A stretch of 31,919 nucleotides of DNA, from positions 1-31,919 of the forward strand of contig CAMPKU010000012.1 in the NCBI GenBank assembly GCA_946887385.1, given 5' to 3'. The notes beneath the pieces were generated by a model. The model had not been told where the DNA came from, made no database searches, and worked only from the letters and a program-made list of their open reading frames with translations. The translations under genes were made by a program, and so were the position numbers. Below are positions 8,218-17,065 of the stretch, piece by piece. This DNA is from an uncultured Gammaproteobacteria bacterium. Its GTDB lineage: Bacteria > Pseudomonadota > Gammaproteobacteria > Rariloculales > Rariloculaceae. Every line of letters starts with the position of its first letter. Position 1 is the stretch's first letter.

Positions 8218-9108
8218 TTATCGATCGCGCGCGGCGCTCACGCGGCGCACGAATCGAAGCACGGGATTCGACAGCGATCGATCGCCGGTGCCGATGGCGT
8301 AGGTTTCCGAGATGTGCGAATGGCCGCTCAAGTGCACGCGCTCGATCGGCTTACCGGCCGCGGCTCGGGCGGCCACGAGCTTGTCGGTTTCCTCGCGAAA
8401 CATGTCGGGGTCGAGCTCGGCGTCGTTGACGAGCAGCGGCACCTCGGTGGCCACGAGGCCGGGCAGCGAGGAGCGCTCCGCGTAGGTCGTCACGTCGTCG
8501 CCGTAATAGACCTTCCACACCGACACTTCGGAGCCGAGATCGTAAAAGCCCGACGTCAGCACGGCGCCCGCAACGCCCGCGTCGGCATTGCGCTTCGCGG
8601 CGCTCGCCACATAGTCCGCCACGTGCGCCGCGCCCGCGGAGTGGCCCCATAGCACGAGCTTGCTCGGATCGCCGCCGTGCTCCGCGATATTGGCCTTCAA
8701 CCAGGCGATGGCCGCCGTCAAGTCCTCGACTCCGGACGGCCAAACGCTCTGCGGCGCCAGGCGGTAATTCAGCGTGACGCCGACGAAACCTTGCCCCACG
8801 GCCCAGAGGCCGATGTTGTCGTAGAACGGCAAGCCCGCGGCGCGCTTATCGCCGCGCGCGAAGCCGCCGCCGTGCACGAACACGACAACCGGTTTGCCGC
8901 TGCCCGACGCCGGCGCCGTGAAGACGTCGAGCACGTTGCGCTCGTGCGCGCCGTACTTGCGGTCGCGCGCCACGTTCAGCCAGGCGTAGGGCTCTTTCGG
9001 CTGCAGCGGCGCATAGAGCTCGGCCGTGCGCTGCGTTTCGATGCGCGCGCCGATCGAGCGCAGCTCGGCTGCGATGTCCTCCGGCATGCCTAGGTCGATC
9101 GGGTTCAT
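8218..9108 (-). CDS. Alpha/beta hydrolase, BD-FAE/HSL-like carboxylesterase
   Basis: The product is 296 residues with no signal peptide, so it is probably cytoplasmic. The oxyanion-hole motif HGGGF is at 79-83 and the nucleophile elbow GHSAG at 155-159 (Ser157). The likely acid lies in NDAELDPD (229-234), and the catalytic His is H263 or H265 in SGHSHIS. LNYRLAPQSVWPSGVEDL (113-130) is characteristic of HSL-type and kynurenine-formamidase-like esterases. It should hydrolyse small carboxylic esters or amides, and the natural substrate is not deducible. It is convergent with the TonB receptor gene. The diguanylate cyclase lies upstream on the same strand, separated by about 150 bases, so co-transcription is uncertain. 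Confidence 0.9.
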   Translation of the reverse strand: MNPIDLGMPEDIAAELRSIGARIETQRTAELYAPLQPKEPYAWLNVARDRKYGAHERNVLDVFTAPASGSGKPVVVFVHGGGFARGDKRAAGLPFYDNIGLWAVGQGFVGVTLNYRLAPQSVWPSGVEDLTAAIAWLKANIAEHGGDPSKLVLWGHSAGAAHVADYVASAAKRNADAGVAGAVLTSGFYDLGSEVSVWKVYYGDDVTTYAERSSLPGLVATEVPLLVNDAELDPDMFREETDKLVAARAAAGKPIERVHLSGHSHISETYAIGTGDRSLSNPVLRFVRRVSAARDR

Positions 9109-9259
9109 CGCTGCGTCGCTCGTCGCTGAAGGATTCGGATTGCGGGTGCTCGTGGCGCGCCCCGTGACGGGATGCTACAAGCGTTTGCTGGCGGCCACGT
9201 CCTCCGCTGCCACGACTTGCGCTTCGAGCGCATCCAGCCGGCAGGAGGAGCGCGGCGAG

Positions 9260-10630
9260 TTAGCCGGAGACGCAGCGATTGCGGCCTTGTTGCTTGGCTT
9301 GATAGAGCGCGCGGTCCGCGCGCTCGTAAACGCTCGCGGGCGTATCGCCTGCGCTAAACTCCGTAAGGCCTGCCGACACCGTCACGTGCACCGCCTCGCC
9401 GTGATGGCGAAAGGCTGCGGTGTCGACGGCCGCGCGCAGCTTCTCGACCACGGCCTGTGCCGCCTCGAGCGGCGTCATCGGCAGCAGCAGCACGAACTCT
9501 TCGCCTCCGACGCGCGCGAGGAAATCTTCGGCCCGCTTGTTGTGAATGAACAATTCGACAACGCCGCGCAGCAACCGATCGCCGGCCTCATGGCCGTATG
9601 AATCGTTGACGCCCTTGAAGAGATCGACGTCCCACACCGAGAACGACAGCGGCTGCGAATGACGTTGCCAGCGCTGGAACTCCTCCTCGAGGCGCCGCTC
9701 GTACGCGTAGCGGCTGTGCGCGCCCGTCAAGGCGTCGATCATGAGCCGCGTCTCTTGCTCCGCGCATAGCTTGATCAGCTCGTCGGTGCGGCCCTTGAGC
9801 TTCGACACCTCGTTCTTGAGGTCGCTCGCGCGCCGCTCGTCCTCGGCGTGCCGGTGCTCTTCCTTGCGCCGAAACTCCACGAGCTCGCGAGCCACGTTGT
9901 CGAGGCGCGACTGCACTTTCGTTTTCAGGTACACGAGATCCGGCGATGCAACGACTTCGCGCTGCAAGTGAACCATCTCGGCCTGCACGGTGAGCTCGAG
10001 CCCGGCGGCATCGTCCCGGCGGCTCTGCGCGGCGCCGGCCTGCCAGCGTGTCCAGTCCTCGAACTCCGCAAGCTGCTGCGTCACTTGCTCGAGAAACACT
10101 TCGAGCTCGCGACGCTGCGACTCGAGCGCCACCACCACCTCGCCCACGGCGTCGGCCACGCTGTGCAGGAACGGCTCCCAACCGTTCTCGGGAACGCCGA
10201 TCTCGAGGCGGCGGGCCAAAGTTGCAGACGTGTCCGCGAGCGGCGGCATCAGCCCCAAGCGGCGCACGAGCGCGCGCAGCAAGCTCACGATCTCGTCGGT
10301 CACGGCGCTTGCGGTCGGAACGATGACCACCGGGCTCGTGGGCGGAGCGCTCTTGGTCTCGATGGCGGTCTCGGCTTTCAAAGCCCGCATGAGCCCCGTC
10401 ATGCTCGAATCCAGGTTGAGCATGGTGGGATCCGTGCGCAGCACGGCCATCACGTGGTCGATGGCTGCGTCTAGATCGGGACTCTGCCCGAGCGCAGCCA
10501 TCGCGAGCTTGCCGCACGCGCCTCGCAGCGCGTGCTCGAGCTTCGCCCACGCGCGTTCCTTGACCTCGAGCTCGTCCACGAGCTCGCGGTACTTGGTCTT
10601 CCACTGTTGTTCGGTGGCTACTGACGGCAT
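9260..10630 (-). CDS. GGDEF diguanylate cyclase with helical N-terminal region
   Basis: The product is 456 residues and has no membrane segment. A long helical, partly coiled-coil region (1-290) is followed by a GGDEF domain (about 295-455). The active site is GGEEF at 375-379. An RxxD product-inhibition site (R366-D369) lies exactly five residues before it, so the enzyme should make c-di-GMP and be feedback-inhibited by it. Metal- and substrate-binding residues are visible in VDLFKGVNDSYGHEAGD. The N-terminal region matches no sensor domain I recognise. It may mediate dimerisation or localisation through its coiled coil (about 225-290). No EAL/HD-GYP partner lies nearby, and no clear Shine-Dalgarno precedes the ATG. 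Confidence 0.92.
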   Translation of the reverse strand: MPSVATEQQWKTKYRELVDELEVKERAWAKLEHALRGACGKLAMAALGQSPDLDAAIDHVMAVLRTDPTMLNLDSSMTGLMRALKAETAIETKSAPPTSPVVIVPTASAVTDEIVSLLRALVRRLGLMPPLADTSATLARRLEIGVPENGWEPFLHSVADAVGEVVVALESQRRELEVFLEQVTQQLAEFEDWTRWQAGAAQSRRDDAAGLELTVQAEMVHLQREVVASPDLVYLKTKVQSRLDNVARELVEFRRKEEHRHAEDERRASDLKNEVSKLKGRTDELIKLCAEQETRLMIDALTGAHSRYAYERRLEEEFQRWQRHSQPLSFSVWDVDLFKGVNDSYGHEAGDRLLRGVVELFIHNKRAEDFLARVGGEEFVLLLPMTPLEAAQAVVEKLRAAVDTAAFRHHGEAVHVTVSAGLTEFSAGDTPASVYERADRALYQAKQQGRNRCVSG

Positions 10631-10692
10631 CGCCGCGATCGCTGCGCGTAGATCACGGCTGGTTATCGGCCGGTGGCGCCTGAAGCTGAAGG

Positions 10693-10717
10693 AACAAAAT
10701 TCGCGACGGATGTCGCG
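10693..10717 (-). terminator. Probable terminator of the ankyrin-ended operon
   Basis: Read on the minus strand, CGCGAC-ATCC-GTCGCG forms a six-base-pair GC stem followed by AATTTTGTT. It lies 14 bases after the stop of the ankyrin gene and would end the four-gene operon. The stem is short, so confidence is moderate. Confidence 0.5.
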
Positions 10718-10730
10718 GAAAAGCGACCTT

Positions 10731-12248
10731 TCACTCTTTCATTTTCGATTCCAGGGCTGCGGCGGTGGCGGGATGCGCGGGGCCGGCACCGCGCCCGCGG
10801 CCGCCGCCGAGCTTGCCGTTGGCGGCGTCGAGCACCGTGACGCCGTCGGCGTCCGCGGCCAGCACGTCGGCACCCCGCTCGACGAGCAAAAGCGCGGCGT
10901 CGGTGTACCCCGCGGCGGCGGCGTGGTGCAGCGCCGTGCGGCCGCGCGCGTCACGCTTATCGACGACGGCACCCGCTGCGAGCAGCACATCGGCGGTCTC
11001 GAGCGCCTGGATCTCCGTGCGGAACTTGCCGCGCGTGTCGATCGGGCGGGCACCCGCGCCGACGGCCGCCATCAGCGGCGTGAGCCCTTCGCGCTGCGGC
11101 AAGTCGACGAGCGCACCGGCGGCGAGAAGCCGCTCGATGGCCGGAATATCGGCACCGCGCGCCGCACGCAAGAGCGGCGTAGTGCCGATGTCGAGGATGC
11201 CGTCTGCGCCGCGGTCCATGCGCAAGCTGCGATACGGCGGAAACAGTTTGAGCTGCAAGTTCGGGTTTGCGCCGGCCGCGAGCAGGATGTCGATCATCTG
11301 CAGGCTCGTGGTGTCGTCGAGCGACGGGCGGTCGGGACGCCCGCCGTGCGGCAGCGTGTTGAAGTCGACGGCGGCGTAGAGCGGCGATCGCCCCCAAAAG
11401 TCCCACTTGTTCACCTGCGCGCCGGCCTCGAGCAGGTACTTCGCCGTATCGAAGTGTGCGTTCAGCAGCGCCGAGAGTAGCGGCGTGACGCCGTCGGGAT
11501 CGGCGAGATCGATGGCCGCGCCGGCAGCCACGAGCTGCCGCGCGCATTCCAGGCAACCCTGGCGCGCGGCGTACAAGAGCGGCGTGAAGCCGCCCGACAT
11601 CAGGTTCTTCTGGCGCGGCTCGGCCGTGACCATGCGCTCCCATTCGTTGGCCGTCGAGCGCGCATCGACGTCGGCGCCGTGCTCGAGGAGGAGCTTCACC
11701 ATGTCGGGATGACTCTGGGCGACGGCCCACATCAACGCCGTTTGGCCTTTGCGCTGCTCGCGCGCATTCACGTCGGCGCCATGCTCGATGAGCACTTGCG
11801 CCGCCGCGGTGCTGCCGCCGCGCGCCACCACCATGAGTGCCGTCTGCCCATCGGCATTCGGCGAATCGACGTTCGCCCCGGCCGCCAGCAGCGCTCTTAG
11901 CACGGCAGCATTGGCTGCGACGGCCGCTTCGGACATGGGCGTGGCCCCATAGTCGTTGGCCGCGCCGACCTCGGCACCGGCCTCGATCAGGCGCGCAACG
12001 AGCTCCGCGTCGTCGTGATGCACGGCCCAGTGCAGCGGCGTGCTGCCGTCGGACTCGGTCTGGTTCGGATCGGCACGTTCGGCGAGCAGCGCCAAGGCCG
12101 TCGCCCGGTCGGCGGTGCGCGCGGCATCGACGAGGGCAGGGATGCCCGAGGTAGAGCAATGCAGGGAGCAATTGCCGATGAGCGGCCCTTGCGCCGCCGC
12201 GCCGGCCGCGGCGAGAAAGAGCAGCGAGCCGACCACGCGCGCGAGCAT
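10731..12248 (-). CDS. Secreted ankyrin-repeat protein
   Basis: The product is 505 residues. An N-terminal signal peptide (MLARVVGSLLFLAAAGAAAQ) directs it to the periplasm, after which come two cysteines (NCSLHC) that could form a disulfide. The rest is about ten ankyrin repeats with the usual TPLHWAV, LLLEHGADVDAR and TALHHAA patterns. Some are interrupted by loops, for example around residues 195-215 and 285-345. Ankyrin stacks bind proteins, so it may scaffold the exported partners made by the same operon. It starts directly after the TAG stop of the DUF1552 gene with no gap, and it is the last gene of the operon. The C-terminal 30 residues are a glycine/alanine-rich tail. Confidence 0.9.
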   Translation of the reverse strand: MLARVVGSLLFLAAAGAAAQGPLIGNCSLHCSTSGIPALVDAARTADRATALALLAERADPNQTESDGSTPLHWAVHHDDAELVARLIEAGAEVGAANDYGATPMSEAAVAANAAVLRALLAAGANVDSPNADGQTALMVVARGGSTAAAQVLIEHGADVNAREQRKGQTALMWAVAQSHPDMVKLLLEHGADVDARSTANEWERMVTAEPRQKNLMSGGFTPLLYAARQGCLECARQLVAAGAAIDLADPDGVTPLLSALLNAHFDTAKYLLEAGAQVNKWDFWGRSPLYAAVDFNTLPHGGRPDRPSLDDTTSLQMIDILLAAGANPNLQLKLFPPYRSLRMDRGADGILDIGTTPLLRAARGADIPAIERLLAAGALVDLPQREGLTPLMAAVGAGARPIDTRGKFRTEIQALETADVLLAAGAVVDKRDARGRTALHHAAAAGYTDAALLLVERGADVLAADADGVTVLDAANGKLGGGRGRGAGPAHPATAAALESKMKE

Positions 12249-13565
12249 CTATACCTCCGCCATCTCGCCCGTGCTGTCGCCGAGCGACTCCACGGGCACG
12301 CCCGCGCGGCCCAGCACCGTGAGCAGCAGGTTCGAAACCGGCGTGCGGTCCGGGTAGCGCAGATGCTGACCGCCTTTCACTTTGCCGCACGCTCCGCCGA
12401 CGAGCGCCATCGGCAACGGGAAGTGATCGTGCGCGTTGCTGTCGCTCATGTTGCTGCCGTAGACGAGCAACGAGTGATCGAGCATCGAGCCGTCGCCGTC
12501 GGGCGTGTCCTTGAGCTTCTGCACGAAGCGCGCGAACGCGCGGCTGTGGTAACTCTGCACGCGCGCCAAGCGCTCGAGCTTGGCCGCGTTGTTTTGGTGA
12601 TGCGACAACGCGTGGAATGCGTCGGGCACTTCCACGTGGTTGTAGGTCATGTTGCTCACCTCCGCCGCCATCATGAACGACGTGATCCGCGTGAGGTTCG
12701 CAGTCCAAGCCAGCGCAACGGTGTCGAACATCAAGTTCACTTGCTCGTCGAAGCTCGACGGAATGCCGACGGGGGCGTCCGGCAACTCGATGTGCGACAG
12801 ATCGTTCTCCTCCATCTTCTGCACGCGCCGCTCGATCTCGCGCACACTCTCCAGGTAATCGGACAACATGCGGCGATCGGCGGGGCCGACAAGCTTCTGC
12901 AGCGCGGCCGCCTTGTTGGCCACCACGTCGAGAATGCTCGCGTACTGGGCCGCCAGCGCTTCGCGCTCTTCGGGCGTATCGCCCTGGCCGAACAGGCGTT
13001 GGAAGAGCTTGCGCGGGTTGAACTCCATCGGCAGCGGCGTGCTCGGCGTGCGAAACGAGATCGTGGCGCCGTAGCTGCAACCGTAGTTGCGGTCGCAAGC
13101 CCCGCCGCCGACAGCCTCCTCGGTGGACACCTCCAACGACGGCAGCGGCGTGTCCTGGCCGATGTGCTGCGCCGCGATCTGATCCGCCGTTACGCCGCCG
13201 TACGGAGCGTGGCTGATGCGCGGCGTAACGCCCGAGAGCCAGGTGCCGGGCGTGATGGCGTGCGTGGGGCCGGCCGCGTGCTTGTTCTCCAGGCCGCTGA
13301 CGATCGTGAGCTGGCTCTTGAAGGGCGCGAGCGGCTCGAGTAGCGGCGCAAGCTCGAAGCTGGTGCCCACTTCCGCCGGCGTCCATTGGCGCATGATGGC
13401 GCCGTGCGGGAAGTAGATGAACCCGAGCTTCGGCGTGGCCGCGGCAGCCGTGTGTGCGAGCGCCGTGCGTGCGGGAATCATGGCGTCGAGCAGCGGCAGC
13501 GCCACCGTGACACCGAGTCCACGCAGCACCGTGCGGCGCGACAGATGTTTCTTCGTGACGAACAT
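12249..13565 (-). CDS. DUF1552 family Tat-exported protein
   Basis: The product is 438 residues. A twin-arginine signal, SRRTVLRGLG (9-18), followed by a hydrophobic stretch indicates export of a folded protein, often one with a cofactor. The body matches DUF1552: RTALAHTAAA, the segment KLGFIYFPHGAIMRQWTP, and the C-terminal VYGSNMSDSNAHDHFPLP. The fold is related to alkaline-phosphatase/sulfatase-type DUF1501 proteins, but the chemistry is unknown. DUF1552 genes nearly always follow a DUF1592-type gene, as here (11-base gap), so the two products probably act together in the periplasm. The family was first noted in Planctomycetes. Confidence 0.92.
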   Translation of the reverse strand: MFVTKKHLSRRTVLRGLGVTVALPLLDAMIPARTALAHTAAAATPKLGFIYFPHGAIMRQWTPAEVGTSFELAPLLEPLAPFKSQLTIVSGLENKHAAGPTHAITPGTWLSGVTPRISHAPYGGVTADQIAAQHIGQDTPLPSLEVSTEEAVGGGACDRNYGCSYGATISFRTPSTPLPMEFNPRKLFQRLFGQGDTPEEREALAAQYASILDVVANKAAALQKLVGPADRRMLSDYLESVREIERRVQKMEENDLSHIELPDAPVGIPSSFDEQVNLMFDTVALAWTANLTRITSFMMAAEVSNMTYNHVEVPDAFHALSHHQNNAAKLERLARVQSYHSRAFARFVQKLKDTPDGDGSMLDHSLLVYGSNMSDSNAHDHFPLPMALVGGACGKVKGGQHLRYPDRTPVSNLLLTVLGRAGVPVESLGDSTGEMAEV

Positions 13566-13576
13566 CGTGCTCTCCT

Positions 13577-16021
13577 TTAATCCTGCACCGCCGCGGTGAC
13601 GGTGCCATCGTCGTCCGCCGCCGGCGCAGTGCTGAATCTAAACGGCTCGCTTTGCGCGATACCGGCCAATATGGCCGAGAAGCGGTAATTCTCACGGGCC
13701 GCGTCGCGAACGATGCGCCGCACGGCCGGCATGTCGTAGTACTCCACGCTGCGGCCGAGCGCATAGATCATGAGCTTCTCGGTCAGGGTTTGCACGAATT
13801 GGCTCGGCTCCGCGAGCAGCGCTTCACGCAAGTCCTTTGGACCGTTCACGACCGTGCCGTCGGCCAGCTCGCCCGAGGAATCGATCGGCACGCCGGCCTC
13901 GCGATCCTTGACGCGCCACGTCCCGATGGCGTCGAAGTTCTCGAGCGCAAACCCGAGCGGGTCCATGACGCCGTGACAACCGTTGCAGGTGGGATTCGCG
14001 CGGTGCATCTCGAGCCGCTCGCGCACGGTTTTCGGCTGCTCGCCTTCTTGCGTCTCCGGGAACGCCTCGACGTCCGGCGGCGGCGACGCGGGCGGCGTGC
14101 CCGTGATGGCCTCCAAGATCCACGCGCCGCGCAGCACGGGCGCCGTGCGATTCGGGTACGACGTGGCCATGAGAATGCCGCCCTTACCGAACAGGCCCCA
14201 GCGGTTCTCGTCGGCGAGCTCGACGCGACGGAAGTTGTCGCCGCGCACGGCCGGCACACCGTAGTGCAGCGCCAGCCGCTCGTTCAGAAACGTGTGCTTG
14301 CCGTCGAGCAGCTCGAGCACACTGTGATCTTCGAGCAGCACACTCGCAACGAACAGCTCGATCTCGCGCGCGAAGGCATCGCCTAAGTCGGGGTTGTACT
14401 CGGGGAACAGCACGGGATCGGGCACGATGTCGCGCACGCCGCGGATGTCGAGCCACTGCGCCGCAAAATTAGTGACGAGCGCCGCGGCGCGCGGGTCGCC
14501 GAGCATGCGCTTGACTTGCCGCTCGATGACGTCGGCGTCGGCCAGCTCGCCGCGCTCGGCGAGCGCAAGCAGCTCCTCGTCGGGCACGCTGCTCCACAAA
14601 AAGAACGACAGCCGCGATGCGAGCCCGTACTGGTCCACGGCGTACATCGAGCTCGGCGCCACGTCGTCGGGCGGCGTGGTGAAGCGGTACAGGAACTCGG
14701 GAGCCGCCAGCACCATCATCAGCGCGTTGCGCACGCCGGCTTCGAAGTCGCCGTTCGCTCGGCCTTTGGCGTAAAAGTCGAGCGGGACCGCGAGATCGGC
14801 GTCCGTGACGGGGCGGCGGAACGCCTGTCGCGTGAGCCGCGTGAGGATCTCGCGCGCGCACGGCAGCTCCTCGGCCGCCGTCTCGGGTCGACAACTGAAA
14901 ATGCGCTCACGGCTCGGCGTGGGGCTCAAGCCGGAAGCCGCGAACGGGCCGTTGATCTCGAGCCGCTGAATCTTCAGCGGGCTGGCCTCGCCCTCGATGA
15001 TGCCCACCTCGCCGCCGCCCGGCACGAACGGCTGAAGCACGTCATCGGATTCCGACATCGTGCGCGCGACGAATGTGGCGGCGACCGTGTGCGGCCCCGC
15101 CGTGAGCGGCACGCGGATGTTCTCGAAGCGGCCGTTGATCTCGGCCACGGCCGCGGCTTGACGTAGATCCACGGCCTCCACGTCGTCGGCGCCGCCGATC
15201 TCGTCCTCGAACACCTTCTTGCCGTCGATCGCGAGGATCAACCGGTGCCGATACTCGAGCCCTTCGACGTAGCGCGCACGCGCGAGGCCGCCAATGTCGA
15301 TCTCGTACTCGCCGTCCGCCGGAAAAAAGTGCTCGACCAGCATGCCGCCGCGCGTGCCGAGCGGCATGCCGGCCACGTGGTAGTTCTGATTGACGCCGGC
15401 CTCGGCGTAGTACACGCGGCTGTCGCGCTTCGCGTTCGGAACGCCGACGGCCGTTTCGCTGATCACACGCGCCGCCGCGATGTATTGCTCCAAGAACGAC
15501 GGCGAGACTTTCAGCACATTGGCCACGTTGTCGAAGCCGTCGCTCTCGTCGTCCTTCGGCAACAGCGCTTTCACGTCGACGTCGAGCGCAAGAAGATCGG
15601 CCACGGCGTTCGCGTATTCCGTGCGGTTCAAGCGATGCAGCGCCACGCGGCCGGGATTTGGCGCGGCGACGGCCGTTGCGTCGAGCTCGCTCTCCAAGCT
15701 CGCCACCCAAGCTTGCCGGGTCGCATGGTCGGGCTGCGGCGCACCGGGCGGCGGCATCTGCGCGCCGCGCAGCTTGCGCACCACGGTTTCGAAAATTTCC
15801 GGCTCGTGCGCGATCGACTCGGGCGTCATGCGGTCGAACGCGATCTCGGCCGTGAAGTCGTCGCGGTTGTGGCAGTCGCTGCAGTACTGCCCGAAGAGCG
15901 GCCACTGCTCCGCGGCGCTCGGCGTCGATCCATGGCTTGCGAGCCACGCGGCGCCTCCGCCCAGCACTACCACCGCCACCACCGCGCCGGCGATCGCAGC
16001 GGAACGTGTCGCCTTCGCCAT
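13577..16021 (-). CDS. DUF1587/1595/1592/1588/1585 c-type haem protein
   Basis: The product is 814 residues with one N-terminal membrane anchor (about 9-29) and a periplasmic body. A cytochrome-like CSDCH motif (47-51) is followed by DUF1587 (HRLNRTEYANAVADLLALD, about 107-170) and a beta-sandwich region that may bind carbohydrate or polymer. DUF1595 comes next (LTRQAFRRPVTDADL), then DUF1592 (LASRLSFFLWSSVPDEELL), DUF1588 with a second haem-type motif CNGCH (679-683), and DUF1585 (about 725-795). The domain order is the family standard. Both CXXCH motifs are intact, implying two covalently bound haems and an electron-transfer or oxidative role on an unknown substrate. I chose the ATG at 16019-16021, which overlaps the MBL stop by one base (TGATG). 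Longer in-frame ORFs would cover the upstream gene. Confidence 0.92.
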   Translation of the reverse strand: MAKATRSAAIAGAVVAVVVLGGGAAWLASHGSTPSAAEQWPLFGQYCSDCHNRDDFTAEIAFDRMTPESIAHEPEIFETVVRKLRGAQMPPPGAPQPDHATRQAWVASLESELDATAVAAPNPGRVALHRLNRTEYANAVADLLALDVDVKALLPKDDESDGFDNVANVLKVSPSFLEQYIAAARVISETAVGVPNAKRDSRVYYAEAGVNQNYHVAGMPLGTRGGMLVEHFFPADGEYEIDIGGLARARYVEGLEYRHRLILAIDGKKVFEDEIGGADDVEAVDLRQAAAVAEINGRFENIRVPLTAGPHTVAATFVARTMSESDDVLQPFVPGGGEVGIIEGEASPLKIQRLEINGPFAASGLSPTPSRERIFSCRPETAAEELPCAREILTRLTRQAFRRPVTDADLAVPLDFYAKGRANGDFEAGVRNALMMVLAAPEFLYRFTTPPDDVAPSSMYAVDQYGLASRLSFFLWSSVPDEELLALAERGELADADVIERQVKRMLGDPRAAALVTNFAAQWLDIRGVRDIVPDPVLFPEYNPDLGDAFAREIELFVASVLLEDHSVLELLDGKHTFLNERLALHYGVPAVRGDNFRRVELADENRWGLFGKGGILMATSYPNRTAPVLRGAWILEAITGTPPASPPPDVEAFPETQEGEQPKTVRERLEMHRANPTCNGCHGVMDPLGFALENFDAIGTWRVKDREAGVPIDSSGELADGTVVNGPKDLREALLAEPSQFVQTLTEKLMIYALGRSVEYYDMPAVRRIVRDAARENYRFSAILAGIAQSEPFRFSTAPAADDDGTVTAAVQD

Positions 16022-16950
16022 CAGATGACTCCTCCGAGCTCGCGCAGATGCGCGAAGCCGCCTTTGTACACGAGCGGCAGGAACAGCGTGGCATCGCCCC
16101 ACTGCGCATCGAACGGCGCGGTAGGCTTCGACGCCACGAAGTCGGCCAGACTCATGCCGGCGCGAAATGCCTCGGCCGCCTTCAGCCGCACGGCCGTGCA
16201 AAGCTCGAGCTGTGCTTCGAGCTGCGCGCGGCCGTACACGCCGCCTTCCGATCCCACCACACGCGTGTCTGCGTCCGTGGAGTCGAGCAGCTTCTGCGTC
16301 GCCTCGACGAACCCGCCGATCCAACCCCCAGTGGAGTAGTCGGGCACGGGATAGCGCCCCACGGACAAGAGATCGCTCGCGACGAGCACGTTCTGTTCCG
16401 GAAAAAATACGGCGACGTCGCCGTCGGTATGTGCGCGCGGCAAATGCCAATACTCGATGCGTTTGCCTCCGAGCGTAAGCTCGCCCGACGTGTAAAACGT
16501 TTTGCTCGGCAGCATCGAAGCCGGGCGCGGGGCGTAGTGGCGGTGCTCCCACTCGACGAAAAAGTCCCCGCCGAGCCAGAGCTTCGTGTTCTCGTGCGCC
16601 ATGACGGCGGTGCTCGCGGTGCGCAGCGCCGCGTTTGCGCCCGTGTGGTCGTAACGCCAGTTCGTGTTGAACAAAACCGCAGCCGGCCGGCCGGGCCAGC
16701 GCTCGGCGAGCACGCCCTTCAGCGCCGCGGAATGCGCTTCGGTTCCGCCGTCGACCAGCACCAACCCGTCAGCCGTCGCGGCCGCGACCACGTTCGCGCC
16801 CGCACCGGAAATCAGCGTGAGGTCGGGGGCAAGCTCCGTCAGCCGCAGCGCCCCGGCCACTTGGGGCGAGCCGAGCCGCGGCCAGGCAGCGGCCACGGCG
16901 CCCGCCATCGTGGCCGAGAAAAGCTGCCGCCGGGTGCAACCTAGCGCCAT
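16021..16950 (-). CDS. Metallo-beta-lactamase-fold protein with lost metal ligands, Tat-exported
   Basis: The product is 309 residues. A Tat-like signal, CTRRQLFSATMAGAVAAAWP (5-24), supports the ATG at 16950. That start also has an AAGG ribosome site eight bases upstream, so it is preferred over the ATG at 16983. The fold is MBL, but the HxHxDH motif reads NWRYDH (97-102): both histidines of the first metal site are replaced. His174 (in AHTDGD) and Asp193 (in VASD) remain, while the last metal histidine is replaced in GSEGG (E235). Compared with the intact paralogue at 29532-30434, three of six metal ligands are missing. Hydrolytic activity is doubtful; a binding or altered-metal role is likelier. 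It opens the operon with DUF1592, DUF1552 and ankyrin genes. Confidence 0.85.
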   Translation of the reverse strand: MALGCTRRQLFSATMAGAVAAAWPRLGSPQVAGALRLTELAPDLTLISGAGANVVAAATADGLVLVDGGTEAHSAALKGVLAERWPGRPAAVLFNTNWRYDHTGANAALRTASTAVMAHENTKLWLGGDFFVEWEHRHYAPRPASMLPSKTFYTSGELTLGGKRIEYWHLPRAHTDGDVAVFFPEQNVLVASDLLSVGRYPVPDYSTGGWIGGFVEATQKLLDSTDADTRVVGSEGGVYGRAQLEAQLELCTAVRLKAAEAFRAGMSLADFVASKPTAPFDAQWGDATLFLPLVYKGGFAHLRELGGVI

Positions 16951-17065
16951 CGCGTAACCTTGAGAGTCGAAGGCATCGCCCAACGATACCTAGACAATGC
17001 TCCCACCGGAACGGGTTAGCCCCTGTAGAGAGCTTGAGTTTTCCGCACGCAGCGGGGTGGCTCGG

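Noticed and set aside
10957..13764. 935-codon minus-strand ORF across the ankyrin and DUF1552 genes
   Set aside because: It is out of frame with both recognised proteins, rich in Arg and Ala, and shows no domain.
16022..16552. Upstream in-frame extension of the DUF1592 protein
   Set aside because: It overlaps the MBL gene on the same strand; the ATG at 16021 starts a normal membrane anchor and overlaps the MBL stop by one base.
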